A DNA stretch of 34,545 bases, taken from an uncultured Romboutsia sp. Its GTDB lineage: Bacteria; Bacillota; Clostridia; Peptostreptococcales; Peptostreptococcaceae. The position numbers and the translations under genes are program-made. The stretch spans positions 1 through 34,545 of the forward strand of contig CALFLM010000052.1 of the NCBI GenBank assembly GCA_937880075.1, written 5' to 3'. Of this stretch, positions 16,750 through 25,357 are shown one piece after another (the stretch's first letter is position 1; every line of letters starts with the position of its first letter). Under the pieces are notes generated by a model. That model was not told where the DNA came from. It saw nothing but the letters and a program-made list of their open reading frames with translations, and made no database searches.

Positions 16750-17667
16750 ATGAATAACTTATTAAAACAAGTAATAGATGAAAATAGAAAGTATACTAAC
16801 TATGGTCAGGTTGCTAGTTATATACCAGAATTAAAAAATGCAAGAAGAAGTGATTTAGGTATATGTATAATCGATAAGGATAATAAAATATACACAGCTG
16901 GAAACTATAATACTAAATTTACTATACAAAGTATATCTAAGCCTATAGTTTTAGCTATGGCTTTAATGGATAATGATTGGACAAGTGTATTTTCTAAAGT
17001 AGGTATGGAGCCAAGTGGAGATCCGTTTAACTCTATAATGAAATTAGAAACAAATGATACAAAAAAACCTTCAAATCCAATGATAAATGCAGGAGCAATA
17101 GTAACTACTTCACTTATAAAAGGTAATAGTTTAGAAGAGAAAGAAGAAAGAATGTTACAGTTTTTTAGACGTTTAGCCAATAATGATAGCATTGGGATAA
17201 ATTATGAAGTTTATAAGTCAGAAAAGCTAACTGGTGATAGAAATAGAGCTATGGCATACTTATTAAAAAATGATGGATTTATAAATGGTGATGTAGAAGA
17301 AATACTAGATTTATATTTTAAACAATGCTCCATAGAAATAGATTGTGTGGATTTAGCAAGAATCGGAATAAATCTTGCAATGTATGGAATAGATATAGAA
17401 AGTAAAGAAAGATTGATTAGTGAAAAAGTTTCTAGAATGGTCAAAACATTTATGGTTACTTGTGGAATGTATGATGCATCGGGTGAATTTGCTATAAAGG
17501 TTGGAATACCTGCAAAATCTGGTGTTGGAGGAGGTATAATAGCCTCTGTTCCAGACATAATGGGTATAGGAGTTTATGGACCAGCTCTTGATAAAAAAGG
17601 AAATAGTATAGCTGGAGTTAAGGTTTTAGAAGATTTATCTGAAAAGCTAGAGTTAAGCATATTTTAA
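16750..17667 (+). CDS. glsA: Glutaminase A
   Basis: Glutaminase hydrolyses glutamine to glutamate and ammonia in the cytoplasm. The 305-residue length is normal for the bacterial serine-dependent family. The catalytic Ser-x-x-Lys lies in FTIQSISKP (S61, K64). Other family blocks are GQVASYIPEL, PSNPMINAGAI, GDRNRAMAYLLK, MVTCGMYDASGEFA and the Gly-rich GIPAKSGVGGGI near the end. No STAS or ankyrin extension is present. AGGAGG lies directly before the ATG. In acid-exposed gut bacteria such enzymes can help with acid tolerance; nothing local shows this. It appears monocistronic. Confidence 0.95.
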   Translation: MNNLLKQVIDENRKYTNYGQVASYIPELKNARRSDLGICIIDKDNKIYTAGNYNTKFTIQSISKPIVLAMALMDNDWTSVFSKVGMEPSGDPFNSIMKLETNDTKKPSNPMINAGAIVTTSLIKGNSLEEKEERMLQFFRRLANNDSIGINYEVYKSEKLTGDRNRAMAYLLKNDGFINGDVEEILDLYFKQCSIEIDCVDLARIGINLAMYGIDIESKERLISEKVSRMVKTFMVTCGMYDASGEFAIKVGIPAKSGVGGGIIASVPDIMGIGVYGPALDKKGNSIAGVKVLEDLSEKLELSIF

Positions 17668-17703
17668 ATTATAAAATTTTTTTATAACTATAAAATATTA
17701 TTA

Positions 17704-17780
17704 TATATATGTTTTAATTAAAATACTTCATTAAGTAAAGTTATTATTTTATAATGTAGAATTATTATTAGAACATATAT
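17704..17780 (+). repeat. MITE-like dispersed repeat, copy 2 (hairpin deleted)
   Basis: It begins ATATATGTTTTAATTAAAA and ends ATTATTAGAACATATAT, matching copy 3 throughout except that about 36 bases, the central hairpin TTATTGTTTATTGT plus loop and complement, are missing. TTATT flanks the missing segment in copy 3, which suggests deletion between short direct repeats. It lies in the glsA-nfo gap, pointing toward nfo. Confidence 0.85.
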
Positions 17781-17946
17781 AATTAAAAATATTTCAGTTA
17801 GCGAGGGAATGAAAGAAATAGTTTTACATAAAAGAAAATCATAAGATGAAGAGTAAGTATATGATATAGTTATGGTTTCAACGCTAGTACAAAAAAGATA
17901 TATGTAATTTATAATGGGTATCAATGTTTATTGATGCCTATTTTTT
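17781..17946 (+). terminator. Gene-free stretch with a terminal hairpin terminator (17913-17946)
   Basis: The gap between repeat copy 2 and nfo has no credible open frame. At its end ATGGGTATCAAT pairs with ATTGATGCCTAT around GTTT and runs into TTTTTT, a good terminator. The blocks TTAGCGAGGG (about 17798) and AACGCTAG (about 17880) could pair at a distance, so a short structured transcript is possible but unproven. Confidence 0.55.
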
Positions 17947-17993
17947 GGGTATATTAGTAATGTAAAAATATAATTAATAAGGAGAGATTGAAA

Positions 17994-18830
17994 ATGCTTG
18001 TAATAGGACCACATATTTCAATATCAAAAGGGTTTGCTAAGGCAGCTCAAACAGCAGTAGACATTGGAGCAAATACATTCCAATTCTTTAGTAGAAATCC
18101 AAGAGGAGGAAATGCTAAAGCATTTGATGAAAAGGATATAGAAAAATTTCAAAAAATAAGAAGAGCATATAATTTTGGACCACTTTTAGCTCATGCACCT
18201 TATACTATGAATTTAGGTGGATCAAAGGATGAGGTATACGAATTTGGTAGAAAAGTTATAAAAGAAGATATAGAAAGAATGGATTCCCTAGGAATAGAAT
18301 ATATGTGTTTCCATCCAGGTAGTCATGTTGGTGGAGGAATAGATTTTGGCATACAAAGAATAGTAGATGCTTTAAATGAAACACTAACAGGTGAAGAAAA
18401 TATAACTGTTCTTCTTGAAACTATGTCTGGAAAAGGAACTGAAATTGGATTTACTTTTGAGCAAATTAAAACAATAATAGATGGAGTAAGTCATAATGAA
18501 AAGTTAGGTGTATGCTTAGATACATGTCATATATTTTCAGCAGGATATGATATAGTAAATAATTTAGATGGAGTTTTAGATGAATTTGATAGAATAATAG
18601 GATTAGATAGACTTAAGGCTGTACATTTAAATGATAGTATGATGCCTTTTGGAGGAAAAAAAGATAGACATGCAGTAATAGGAGAAGGTGAAATTGGCTT
18701 AAATGCTATAATAAACTTTATGAGTCATCCTAAATTAAATAAATTACCTTTCTTCCTAGAAACACCTCTTGAGGAAGAAGGTCATAAAAAAGAAATTGCT
18801 ATGATAAAAGGAATATTATCTGATAAATAG
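17994..18830 (+). CDS. nfo: Deoxyribonuclease IV (AP endonuclease)
   Basis: This zinc-dependent endonuclease cuts DNA 5' to abasic sites in base-excision repair. Family blocks are all present: IGPHISISKGF, GANTFQFFSRNPRG, LLAHAPYTMNLG, CFHPGSHVG, LLETMSGKGTEIG, GVCLDTCHIFSAGYD, AVHLNDSM, KKDRHAVIGEGEIG and FFLETPL, supplying the trinuclear zinc ligands. I chose ATG at 17994 because GGAGAG (17981-17986) is 7 bases upstream; a TTG at 17988 would leave a single base. The protein is then 278 residues, normal for Nfo. It stands between a terminator and the next gene's own promoter. Confidence 0.95.
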   Translation: MLVIGPHISISKGFAKAAQTAVDIGANTFQFFSRNPRGGNAKAFDEKDIEKFQKIRRAYNFGPLLAHAPYTMNLGGSKDEVYEFGRKVIKEDIERMDSLGIEYMCFHPGSHVGGGIDFGIQRIVDALNETLTGEENITVLLETMSGKGTEIGFTFEQIKTIIDGVSHNEKLGVCLDTCHIFSAGYDIVNNLDGVLDEFDRIIGLDRLKAVHLNDSMMPFGGKKDRHAVIGEGEIGLNAIINFMSHPKLNKLPFFLETPLEEEGHKKEIAMIKGILSDK

Positions 18831-18833
18831 ATT

Positions 18834-18862
18834 TTGATTATATAATAAAATAACCTTATAAT
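18834..18862 (+). promoter_or_regulatory. SigA-type promoter of the aldo/keto reductase gene
   Basis: TTGATT (18834-18839) and TATAAT (18857-18862) are 17 bases apart. Transcription would start near 18869, just before the GGTGGGGG ribosome-binding site of the following gene. Confidence 0.5.
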
Positions 18863-18896
18863 ATAATAAGAAAATATATTAAGGTGGGGGATATAT

Positions 18897-19892
18897 ATGA
18901 GGTTATTAGGAAAAACTAATATGAAAATAAATAGGGTTGGTTTTGGTGGAATACCAATTCAAAGGATAACACAAGAAGAGACTAATAATGTTATAAATGA
19001 ATTAGTTAATAATGATATAAATTTTATAGATACAGCTAGAGCATATACTATAAGCGAAGAGTATATAGGAAATGCTATAGAGGGAAAAAGGGAAAAATTT
19101 TTTATTGCCACTAAAAGTATGTCTAGAGATTATGAATCAATGAAACAAGATATAGAAATAAGTTTAAAAAACTTAAAAACAGACTATATAGACTTATATC
19201 AAATTCATAATCTTAAGCCAGAAGAATACAAAACTATATTTGATGAAAATAAAGCATATAAAGCTCTATTAGAGGCAAAAGAAAAAGGTAAAATAAAATA
19301 TATAGGAATAACTAGTCACAGTTTAGAAACTATAGAACAGTCTATAGAAGATGAAAAGTTTTCGACTATACAATTTCCATACAATATAATTGAAGATCAA
19401 GCTGATGAAATTTTTAAAAAAGCTAATAAAAAGGGTATAGGAATTATAGTAATGAAGCCTTTAGCTGGTGGAGCTATAGATGATGCAAAGTTAGCGATAA
19501 AATATATACTTTCAAAAGATTATATAGATGTAGTGATACCTGGTATGGAAAATATTGAACAAGTTAGAGAGAATGTATCGGTGTTACAAGATACTAATAT
19601 TACAAAAGATGATGAATCTAAGATACAAGAAATAAGAAAGACTATGGGTAAAAGATTTTGTAGAAGATGTGAATATTGCTTACCATGTCCATTAAACATA
19701 AATATACCTCAAAATTTCTTGTTAGAAGGATATTATACTAGATATAATTTAAAGGATTGGGCTAAGGAAAGATATAAATCATTAGAAGTTAAAGCAAGTG
19801 CATGTGTAGAATGTGGACTATGTGAAACTAAATGCCCATATGAACTACCTATAAGAGAAATGTTAAAAGATGTATCATCTAAGCTTGACTAA
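18897..19892 (+). CDS. Aldo/keto reductase with two 4Fe-4S cluster motifs
   Basis: Residues 1-230 form the (beta/alpha)8 aldo/keto reductase barrel with the full catalytic tetrad: D45, Y50, K73 and H104 (FIDTARAY, ATKSMS, YQIHNL). The carboxy-terminal 80 residues hold CRRCEYCLPCP (C255, C258, C261, C264) and CVECGLCETKCP (C303, C306, C309, C313), each a four-Cys cluster motif, so it probably takes part in electron transfer to an unknown organic substrate. Such fusions are common in anaerobes; the substrate is not known. It ends at palindrome copy B, facing the RusA-like gene. Confidence 0.88.
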   Translation: MRLLGKTNMKINRVGFGGIPIQRITQEETNNVINELVNNDINFIDTARAYTISEEYIGNAIEGKREKFFIATKSMSRDYESMKQDIEISLKNLKTDYIDLYQIHNLKPEEYKTIFDENKAYKALLEAKEKGKIKYIGITSHSLETIEQSIEDEKFSTIQFPYNIIEDQADEIFKKANKKGIGIIVMKPLAGGAIDDAKLAIKYILSKDYIDVVIPGMENIEQVRENVSVLQDTNITKDDESKIQEIRKTMGKRFCRRCEYCLPCPLNINIPQNFLLEGYYTRYNLKDWAKERYKSLEVKASACVECGLCETKCPYELPIREMLKDVSSKLD

Positions 19893-19918
19893 AAATATAA
19901 AGTATAGATAATAATAAA

Positions 19919-20016
19919 GGGGCTGTCGCACTAAAAAAATTATATACAATATGTTGTGCTAATTCAAATTATACATAACTATATATTGTATTATTTACTC
20001 TTAATGCGACAGCCCC
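19919..20016. repeat. Long palindromic repeat GGGGCTGTCGCA, copy B; likely two-way terminator
   Basis: This is the reverse complement of the element at 9822-9917 with only a few changes (for example TATGTATA for TATGCATA at the centre). Arms GGGGCTGTCGCA and TGCGACAGCCCC close a long imperfect hairpin followed by TTTT. As with copy A, it sits between two convergent genes, here ending at 19892 and 20030. Confidence 0.85.
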
Positions 20017-20029
20017 TTTTATATATAAA

Positions 20030-20434
20030 TTACTTCTTAGATACAACATAGGATACATCATATTCTGAAATAGGATAAAGTTCTATTTCAACTCTAGGAT
20101 TATCCTTATCTATAAAGTCAAACAATAATACTGGTTTAAGTTGTTTATCATTTTTTATTATTCCACTTTTTTCTATACCATCACATATACTTTTAGGATA
20201 GTTGTGTAAATCACCCATGCGTTTATTTGGGAAATATAACTTTAATATAGTTATTAAGTTTTCTTCAATTGTATCACCAAAGTATTGTTGATTTATAAAT
20301 CCAGCAATCATGTTTTCATAAGCTAAATATTTTGAATGTTTACCTGTTGATGGCATCCATGCTTGTCCATGGACATTGTGGAGTTTGAAGTTTGATTTAC
20401 TAATAGGTCTACCTGGTATTGTCAACTTTATCAA
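20030..20434 (-). CDS. RusA-like Holliday junction resolvase
   Basis: The 134-residue protein has the RusA fold signature: an amino-terminal TIPGRPISKSN and the core RMGDLHNYPKSICDGI followed by GIIKNDKQ. RusA resolves Holliday junctions using three Asp residues in RDLDN and DD. Here D75 (equivalent of D70 in the E. coli enzyme), K81, D85 and D96 (equivalent of D91) are present, but the middle Asp is His77. It may still bind metal through His or be altered in activity. RusA genes are usually phage-borne; this one stands alone among housekeeping genes and converges on the aldo/keto reductase. Its promoter must lie in the short gap shared with queG. Confidence 0.8.
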   Translation of the reverse strand: MIKLTIPGRPISKSNFKLHNVHGQAWMPSTGKHSKYLAYENMIAGFINQQYFGDTIEENLITILKLYFPNKRMGDLHNYPKSICDGIEKSGIIKNDKQLKPVLLFDFIDKDNPRVEIELYPISEYDVSYVVSKK

Positions 20435-20497
20435 AATATCACCACCCTTATACTCTAGTTATTATAAAACTAATATTTAATTAATGAAAGGTTTTTT

Positions 20498-21403
20498 ATG
20501 AAGAAAGAAGAATTAAAAGATTTTTGTAAATCTATAGGAATAGATTGTGTTGGGATAGCTGGAATAGGTCCTTACTACGATTTAGAGAAGATAATAAAAC
20601 AACGATTATTGAATGGACATATAACTGGTATGGAAGAACCTGTTATAGAAAAGAGAATTAATCCAAAAGAAACTATGGAAAATGTAAAATCTATAATAGT
20701 ATGTGCATTTCCTTATTATATTGGAAATTTTAATGAAAGTAATTTATCAAAGTATTGTTATGGTGAGGATTATCATATAGTAGTTAAAGATATGTTACAA
20801 CAAATATGTAACTACTTATCAGATAAGATAGATAACTTTGAGTATAAGATATTTGCCGATACTGGCCCATTAGTAGATAGATATTTAGCTTATTTGTCTG
20901 GTATAGGATATTTTGGAATAAATAATAACATAATTACAGATGAATATGGTTCATATGTGTTTATAGGATATATATTGATTAATTACGAGTTTCAAAGTGA
21001 TACTCCATTAGAAAAAACATGTATAAAATGTGGAAAATGTGTAAAATATTGTCCGGGAAATGCTCTTTTAGGAAATTATGAAATGAATCCTAAAAGATGT
21101 TTATCTTATATAACACAAAAAAAAGGAGATCTTGAAGAGGAAGAGGAAAAAATGTTGAAAGAAAATAAAAAAGTTTTTGGATGTGATATTTGCCAAGATA
21201 TATGTCCTCACAATAAAAATATTCCAATAACCTCTATAGAAAGATTTAAAAAAAATGTAATTTTAAAACTAGGTATTGAAGAAATTAATGATATATCTAA
21301 TAAGGAGTTTAAAAGAAGATATGGAAATAGGGCATTTAGTTGGAGAGGTAAGAATATAATAAAAAGAAATATAAATATAGTTTTAGAGAAGCCGAATGAG
21401 TAA
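20498..21403 (+). CDS. queG: Epoxyqueuosine reductase QueG
   Basis: QueG carries out the last step of queuosine synthesis, reducing epoxyqueuosine at tRNA position 34 with cobalamin and two 4Fe-4S clusters. D121 in ADTGPLVDR is the conserved catalytic acid; GIGYFGINNN lies in the cobalamin domain. Cluster ligands are CIKCGKCVKYCP (C175, C178, C181, C185) and the later C201, C229, C232 and C236 (CDICQDICPHN). At 301 residues it lacks the carboxy-terminal HEAT-like region of longer homologues. The start at ATG 20498 has only a weak AAAGG upstream. No other queuosine gene is nearby. Confidence 0.92.
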   Translation: MKKEELKDFCKSIGIDCVGIAGIGPYYDLEKIIKQRLLNGHITGMEEPVIEKRINPKETMENVKSIIVCAFPYYIGNFNESNLSKYCYGEDYHIVVKDMLQQICNYLSDKIDNFEYKIFADTGPLVDRYLAYLSGIGYFGINNNIITDEYGSYVFIGYILINYEFQSDTPLEKTCIKCGKCVKYCPGNALLGNYEMNPKRCLSYITQKKGDLEEEEEKMLKENKKVFGCDICQDICPHNKNIPITSIERFKKNVILKLGIEEINDISNKEFKRRYGNRAFSWRGKNIIKRNINIVLEKPNE

Positions 21404-21424
21404 GAAGTCAAAGGCTTCTTTTTT
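21387..21424 (+). terminator. Terminator overlapping the end of queG
   Basis: AGAAGCC at the end of the coding region can pair with GGCTTCT (21413-21419), or GAAGT with GCTTC as a smaller hairpin, followed by TTTTTT. Confidence 0.7.
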
Positions 21425-21544
21425 GTTATAAACAATTTAAATGTAAAGATATTCTATATAATGAATAAAATTAGTATTAGATAACTCAACATTTACAAGC
21501 TATTAATCATAGAATATATAAAAGGATAGAAGGGGGGAGGGGCA

Positions 21545-23800
21545 ATGCTAAAATTTAATAATACATCTGAGATAGAACCTCTAGAAGGCATATTAGGTCA
21601 GGAAAGAGCTATAGAAGCTATGGAAATAGGATTAAAAATTGATAATCCGGCTTACAACATGTATTTAGCAGGAGATTCTGGTACAGGTAAAACAACATAT
21701 GCTATGAATGTTTTAAATAAATATGCAGCTAAAAAAGGAAATCATAAGGATTGGTGTTATGTATATAATTTTGAAAATAACAGAGAGCCAATTATAATTG
21801 GTCTTGAGAAAGGTCTAGGTAAAATATTTAAAAAAGATATTGAAAAACTTATAGAAACTCTACTTGATGAATTAATAGATGCTTTTGAAAGTGAAGATTT
21901 TGAAATAGGAAAAAATCAACTAATAGAGGAGTATGAAATAGAAAAAGATGCATTACTTAAAAAGATAAAAAAATATGCTGAAGAAAAAGGTTTTAAGTTA
22001 AAAAATAGTAAAGTTGGTATGGTATTTATACCTATAGAAGAAAATAAAGAAGATGAAGAAACTGAAGAGGATGATTACGCAGACGAAGAGTTTTATAAAG
22101 TAAAACGAGAATTAGAAAATGCTGCTATACAAGTAGTGTATAAAATTAGAGACTTAGAAAATGCAGCGAAAGAAGCTTTATTAGAACTAGAAGAAGAAAT
22201 TGCTAAATATGTAATAGACCCTCATATTGAAGGTTTAATAGAGAAGTATAATAGTTATGAGAAAGTTAAAACTTACTTAAATAATATGAGAGATGATATA
22301 TTAGAATATGTTTATTTATTCTATATGGATGAAGAAGAGCTAAAAGATAAGTATGATAAAGAGCATTTTATGAAATATAAGGTTAATCTATTTGTAGATA
22401 ATGGAATTGAAAGAGAAAATTCTAAAGCACCAGTAATAGTTGAAATAAATCCAAGTCCATCTAATTTATTTGGAAAAGCAGAGTATGATTACTATAATGG
22501 AAATGTAAAAACAGATTTTACAAAATTGATACCAGGGGCGGTTCACAAAGCAAATGGAGGATATTTAGTTTTATATGTTGATCAACTTTTAAGATATCCA
22601 TTATCTTGGGATATGCTAAAAAGAGCTATTCAATCAAGAAAAATAGGTGTAGATACACAAACATCAATAAAGCCAGAAAATATGCCTATAGATATTAAAG
22701 TTATATTAATAGGGACAAATTACATGTATAATTTACTTTACAATCATGATGATGATTTTAGCAAGTATTTTAAAATATTTGTAGATTTTGATAATGAAAT
22801 GGATAAAAATGAAAATAATAAAAATGGTATAGCTAGATTTATAGCATATCAATGTGATAAGAATAATTTAAAACATTTTACTTATGATGCTGTTGAAGAG
22901 GTTATAAAATTTAGCACTAGAATTTGTGGGGATAAATATAAACTTTCAACTCAATTTAATAAGATAATGGAAATAATAGTTGAAGGAGATGTATGTGCTC
23001 AAATTAGAGATGCTAAATATGTAGATAAATTTGACGTTCAAAAAGCTATATTAGAAAGAAAAAAAAGATTAAATAGAATAGAAAACAAGATGGATGAATC
23101 ATTAGAAAATAGATTTACACTTATTGAAACTAAAGGAAGTAGAGTTGGTGTTATAAATGGATTGTCTGTATTAAGTACAGGTGAATACTCATTTGGAAGG
23201 CCTTCTAGAATAACTGTAACAACTAGTCCAGGTAATAAAGGAATAGTTAATATAGAGAGAGAAGTTAATATGAGCGGACCAATACACAATAAAGGTGTTT
23301 TAATATTAGGTGGATATTTAGCAGAGAATTTTGCTCAAGAATTCCCACTTTCATTAAATGCAAATATATGTTTTGAACAAAGTTATGGAGGTGTAGATGG
23401 AGATAGCGCAACAGGTGCTGAATTATACGCTTTATTATCATCATTAAGTAAAATACCTTTAAAACAAAGTATAGCTACAACAGGTTCTATGAATCAAAAA
23501 GGTGAAATACAAGTAGTTGGTGGAATAAGTGAAAAAATAGAAGGATTCTATTCTGCTTGTAAAAAACAAGGATTAAATTATAATCAAGGTGTAATAATAC
23601 CAAAAAATAATAGTAGAAATTTAGTTTTATCTGATGAGGTAACAGATGCAATAGAGAAAGGTAAATTTTCTATATATACAGTTGAACGAGTAGAAGAAGC
23701 TATAGAAATATTAATGGATGTTAAATTTGATGAAGTGAAAAGACTGGTAACAGAAAGACTTAGAGAATTTAATGAATTACAAAGCCCATATAAAAAGTAG
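21545..23800 (+). CDS. Lon-related ATP-dependent protease (membrane-free LonC/Lon_2 type)
   Basis: The 751-residue protein joins an AAA+ ATPase to a Lon-type serine-lysine peptidase. Walker A is GDSGTGKTT (43-51). A charged helical insertion with a long acidic run follows (about 120-290, EENKEDEETEEDDYADEE near 174-191). Further ATPase blocks include HKANGGYLVLYVDQLL and IKVILIGTNYMY. The peptidase domain has SYGGVDGDSATGAELYALL with catalytic S621 and GGISEKIEGFYSACK with K664. No membrane span is seen, unlike LonB of Bacillus. It resembles the COG1067 group; substrates are unknown. A strong GGGGGAGGGG precedes the ATG. Confidence 0.88.
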   Translation: MLKFNNTSEIEPLEGILGQERAIEAMEIGLKIDNPAYNMYLAGDSGTGKTTYAMNVLNKYAAKKGNHKDWCYVYNFENNREPIIIGLEKGLGKIFKKDIEKLIETLLDELIDAFESEDFEIGKNQLIEEYEIEKDALLKKIKKYAEEKGFKLKNSKVGMVFIPIEENKEDEETEEDDYADEEFYKVKRELENAAIQVVYKIRDLENAAKEALLELEEEIAKYVIDPHIEGLIEKYNSYEKVKTYLNNMRDDILEYVYLFYMDEEELKDKYDKEHFMKYKVNLFVDNGIERENSKAPVIVEINPSPSNLFGKAEYDYYNGNVKTDFTKLIPGAVHKANGGYLVLYVDQLLRYPLSWDMLKRAIQSRKIGVDTQTSIKPENMPIDIKVILIGTNYMYNLLYNHDDDFSKYFKIFVDFDNEMDKNENNKNGIARFIAYQCDKNNLKHFTYDAVEEVIKFSTRICGDKYKLSTQFNKIMEIIVEGDVCAQIRDAKYVDKFDVQKAILERKKRLNRIENKMDESLENRFTLIETKGSRVGVINGLSVLSTGEYSFGRPSRITVTTSPGNKGIVNIEREVNMSGPIHNKGVLILGGYLAENFAQEFPLSLNANICFEQSYGGVDGDSATGAELYALLSSLSKIPLKQSIATTGSMNQKGEIQVVGGISEKIEGFYSACKKQGLNYNQGVIIPKNNSRNLVLSDEVTDAIEKGKFSIYTVERVEEAIEILMDVKFDEVKRLVTERLREFNELQSPYKK

Positions 23801-23823
23801 TTTTATATAAAATATTAATGGGT

Positions 23824-23872
23824 AAAATAATAAGAAGGTAGAAGTTACAAGCTTTTGCCTTCTTATTATTTT
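23824..23872 (+). terminator. Strong terminator after the Lon-related gene
   Basis: AAAATAATAAGAAGG pairs exactly with CCTTCTTATTATTTT around a 19-base loop. The symmetric A/T flanks could also act on the other strand. Confidence 0.85.
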
Positions 23873-24019
23873 GTATTAAATTAATCATTTTAAGTAAATT
23901 TATTATAGTATAAATTATATATTTTAAAACTTTTATTACTTGTTAAACTTATAAGACTTATTATATATTAATCATGATAAATTATGAAGTAATAGATAAG
24001 AGATGCAAGGGAGAATTAT

Positions 24020-24661
24020 ATGAAAAATATTAATAAAGTATTAGATATATTAGAAGAAACTTATCCAGATGCAAAATGTGAATTAGATTATACTACGCCA
24101 TTTGAACTATTAATAGCAACAATATTATCTGCTCAATGCACAGATGTAAGAGTAAATAAAGTTACAGGAGAGATGTTTAAAAAATATAATACTCCTATTG
24201 ATTTTGCAAATATTAGTATAGAAGAAATAAAAGAGGAAATAAAAAGCTGTGGTTTATACAAGAGCAAGGCTGAAAAAATAAAAGCTACATCAGAGAAAAT
24301 ATGCAATGAATACAATGGAGAAGTTCCAGATAATTTAGAAGATTTAACTAAGCTACCAGGTGTTGGAAGAAAGACTGCTAATGTAGTACTTAGCAATGCT
24401 TTTAATCAAGATGCAATGGCAGTTGACACTCATGTATTTAGAGTTTCAAATCGAATTGGTATAGTTAATACTCAAACTCCTGAGAAAACAGAATTTGCTC
24501 TTATGGATGCAATACCTAAAAAAAGATGGTCTCATTCTCATCATTTATTAATCTTTCATGGAAGACGAATTTGCAAAGCTAGAAAACCGGAGTGTGAAAT
24601 TTGTCCTATAGCAAAATACTGTAAATACTATAAGAATAACTTTAATAAAGTACGTTCTTAG
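24020..24661 (+). CDS. nth: Endonuclease III
   Basis: This DNA glycosylase/AP lyase removes oxidised pyrimidines. The helix-hairpin-helix KLPGVGRKTANVV (111-123) contains catalytic K118, and D136 lies in AVDTHVFRV. The 4Fe-4S motif C-x6-C-x2-C-x5-C is formed by C185, C192, C195 and C201. Length (213) is normal. A plausible promoter, TTGTTA (23940) with TATATT (23964), lies upstream, and AAGGGAG precedes the ATG. With nfo 6 kb away, the window carries two base-excision repair enzymes. trmL follows after 63 bases and may share the transcript. Confidence 0.95.
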   Translation: MKNINKVLDILEETYPDAKCELDYTTPFELLIATILSAQCTDVRVNKVTGEMFKKYNTPIDFANISIEEIKEEIKSCGLYKSKAEKIKATSEKICNEYNGEVPDNLEDLTKLPGVGRKTANVVLSNAFNQDAMAVDTHVFRVSNRIGIVNTQTPEKTEFALMDAIPKKRWSHSHHLLIFHGRRICKARKPECEICPIAKYCKYYKNNFNKVRS

Positions 24662-24724
24662 AAAACTGAATTTCTGATATAATTGTAAATAAAATAGAAT
24701 ACAGTTAAGAAATAGGAGGATAAA

Positions 24725-25195
24725 ATGTCAATAAATGTAGTTCTAGTAGAACCAGAAATACCTCAAAACACAGGTAATATAATAAGAACTTGTGCAGCAA
24801 CAGGAGCAACCTTACATTTAGTAAGACCACTAGGATTTTCATTAGAAGATAAATATTTAAAGAGAAGTGGTCTTGATTACTGGGATATAGCAAATATACA
24901 ATATTACGATAGCTTTGAAGAAGTTGTTGAAAAAAATCCAAACGGAACATTTTTCTATGCTACAACAAAAGTAAATCAAGCTCATTCTGATGTAAAATAT
25001 GTTGATAATTCATTTATTGTATTTGGAAAAGAGACTAAAGGTTTACCGGAATCACTTATAAAATCAAACTTAGAGACATGTATAAGAATACCTATGTTAA
25101 ACATTGAAAAAGCTAGATCTTTAAATCTATCAAATTCAGTGGCTATAGTAGTATATGAAGCATTAAGACAACTAGATTATCCAGGAATGAGATAA
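24725..25195 (+). CDS. trmL: tRNA (cytidine/uridine-34-2'-O)-methyltransferase TrmL
   Basis: The 156-residue protein is a minimal SPOUT methyltransferase that methylates the wobble ribose of tRNA-Leu isoacceptors. The amino end VVLVEPEIPQNTGNIIRTC carries the conserved N/R motif 1, VFGKETKGLP is motif 2, and RIPML and LNLSNSVAIVVYEALRQ form the trefoil knot that binds SAM. AGGAGG directly precedes ATG at 24725. It ends at a terminator and probably forms a pair with nth. Confidence 0.93.
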   Translation: MSINVVLVEPEIPQNTGNIIRTCAATGATLHLVRPLGFSLEDKYLKRSGLDYWDIANIQYYDSFEEVVEKNPNGTFFYATTKVNQAHSDVKYVDNSFIVFGKETKGLPESLIKSNLETCIRIPMLNIEKARSLNLSNSVAIVVYEALRQLDYPGMR

Positions 25196-25212
25196 TTACA
25201 TATTTTTATTAT

Positions 25213-25265
25213 AAAATGATACTAAAGGATGAAATACTTATTGTATAGACTTAGTATCATTTTTT
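25213..25265 (+). terminator. Terminator after trmL
   Basis: AAAATGATACTAA pairs with TTAGTATCATTTT across a loop of about 26 bases and ends in T residues. Confidence 0.75.
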
Positions 25266-25337
25266 ACATATAGGGAAATTATAGAATTAAAAGTTTTGTG
25301 GATAACCTATGAATATAAGTAATATAAATAACTTTAT

Positions 25338-25357
25338 AAATGTAAAAATTTACATTT
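25338..25357. repeat. Perfect 20-bp palindrome at the edge of the GC-rich island
   Basis: AAATGTAAAAATTTACATTT is its own reverse complement. It borders the left side of the compositionally odd block that begins at 25358, and might mark its end or act as a protein-binding site. Confidence 0.6.

Noticed and set aside
25297..25305. TGTGGATAA, a perfect DnaA box on the minus strand, near the GC-rich island.
   Set aside because: It is a single box, with no cluster, no AT-unwinding element arrangement and no dnaA/dnaN or plasmid replication gene nearby.
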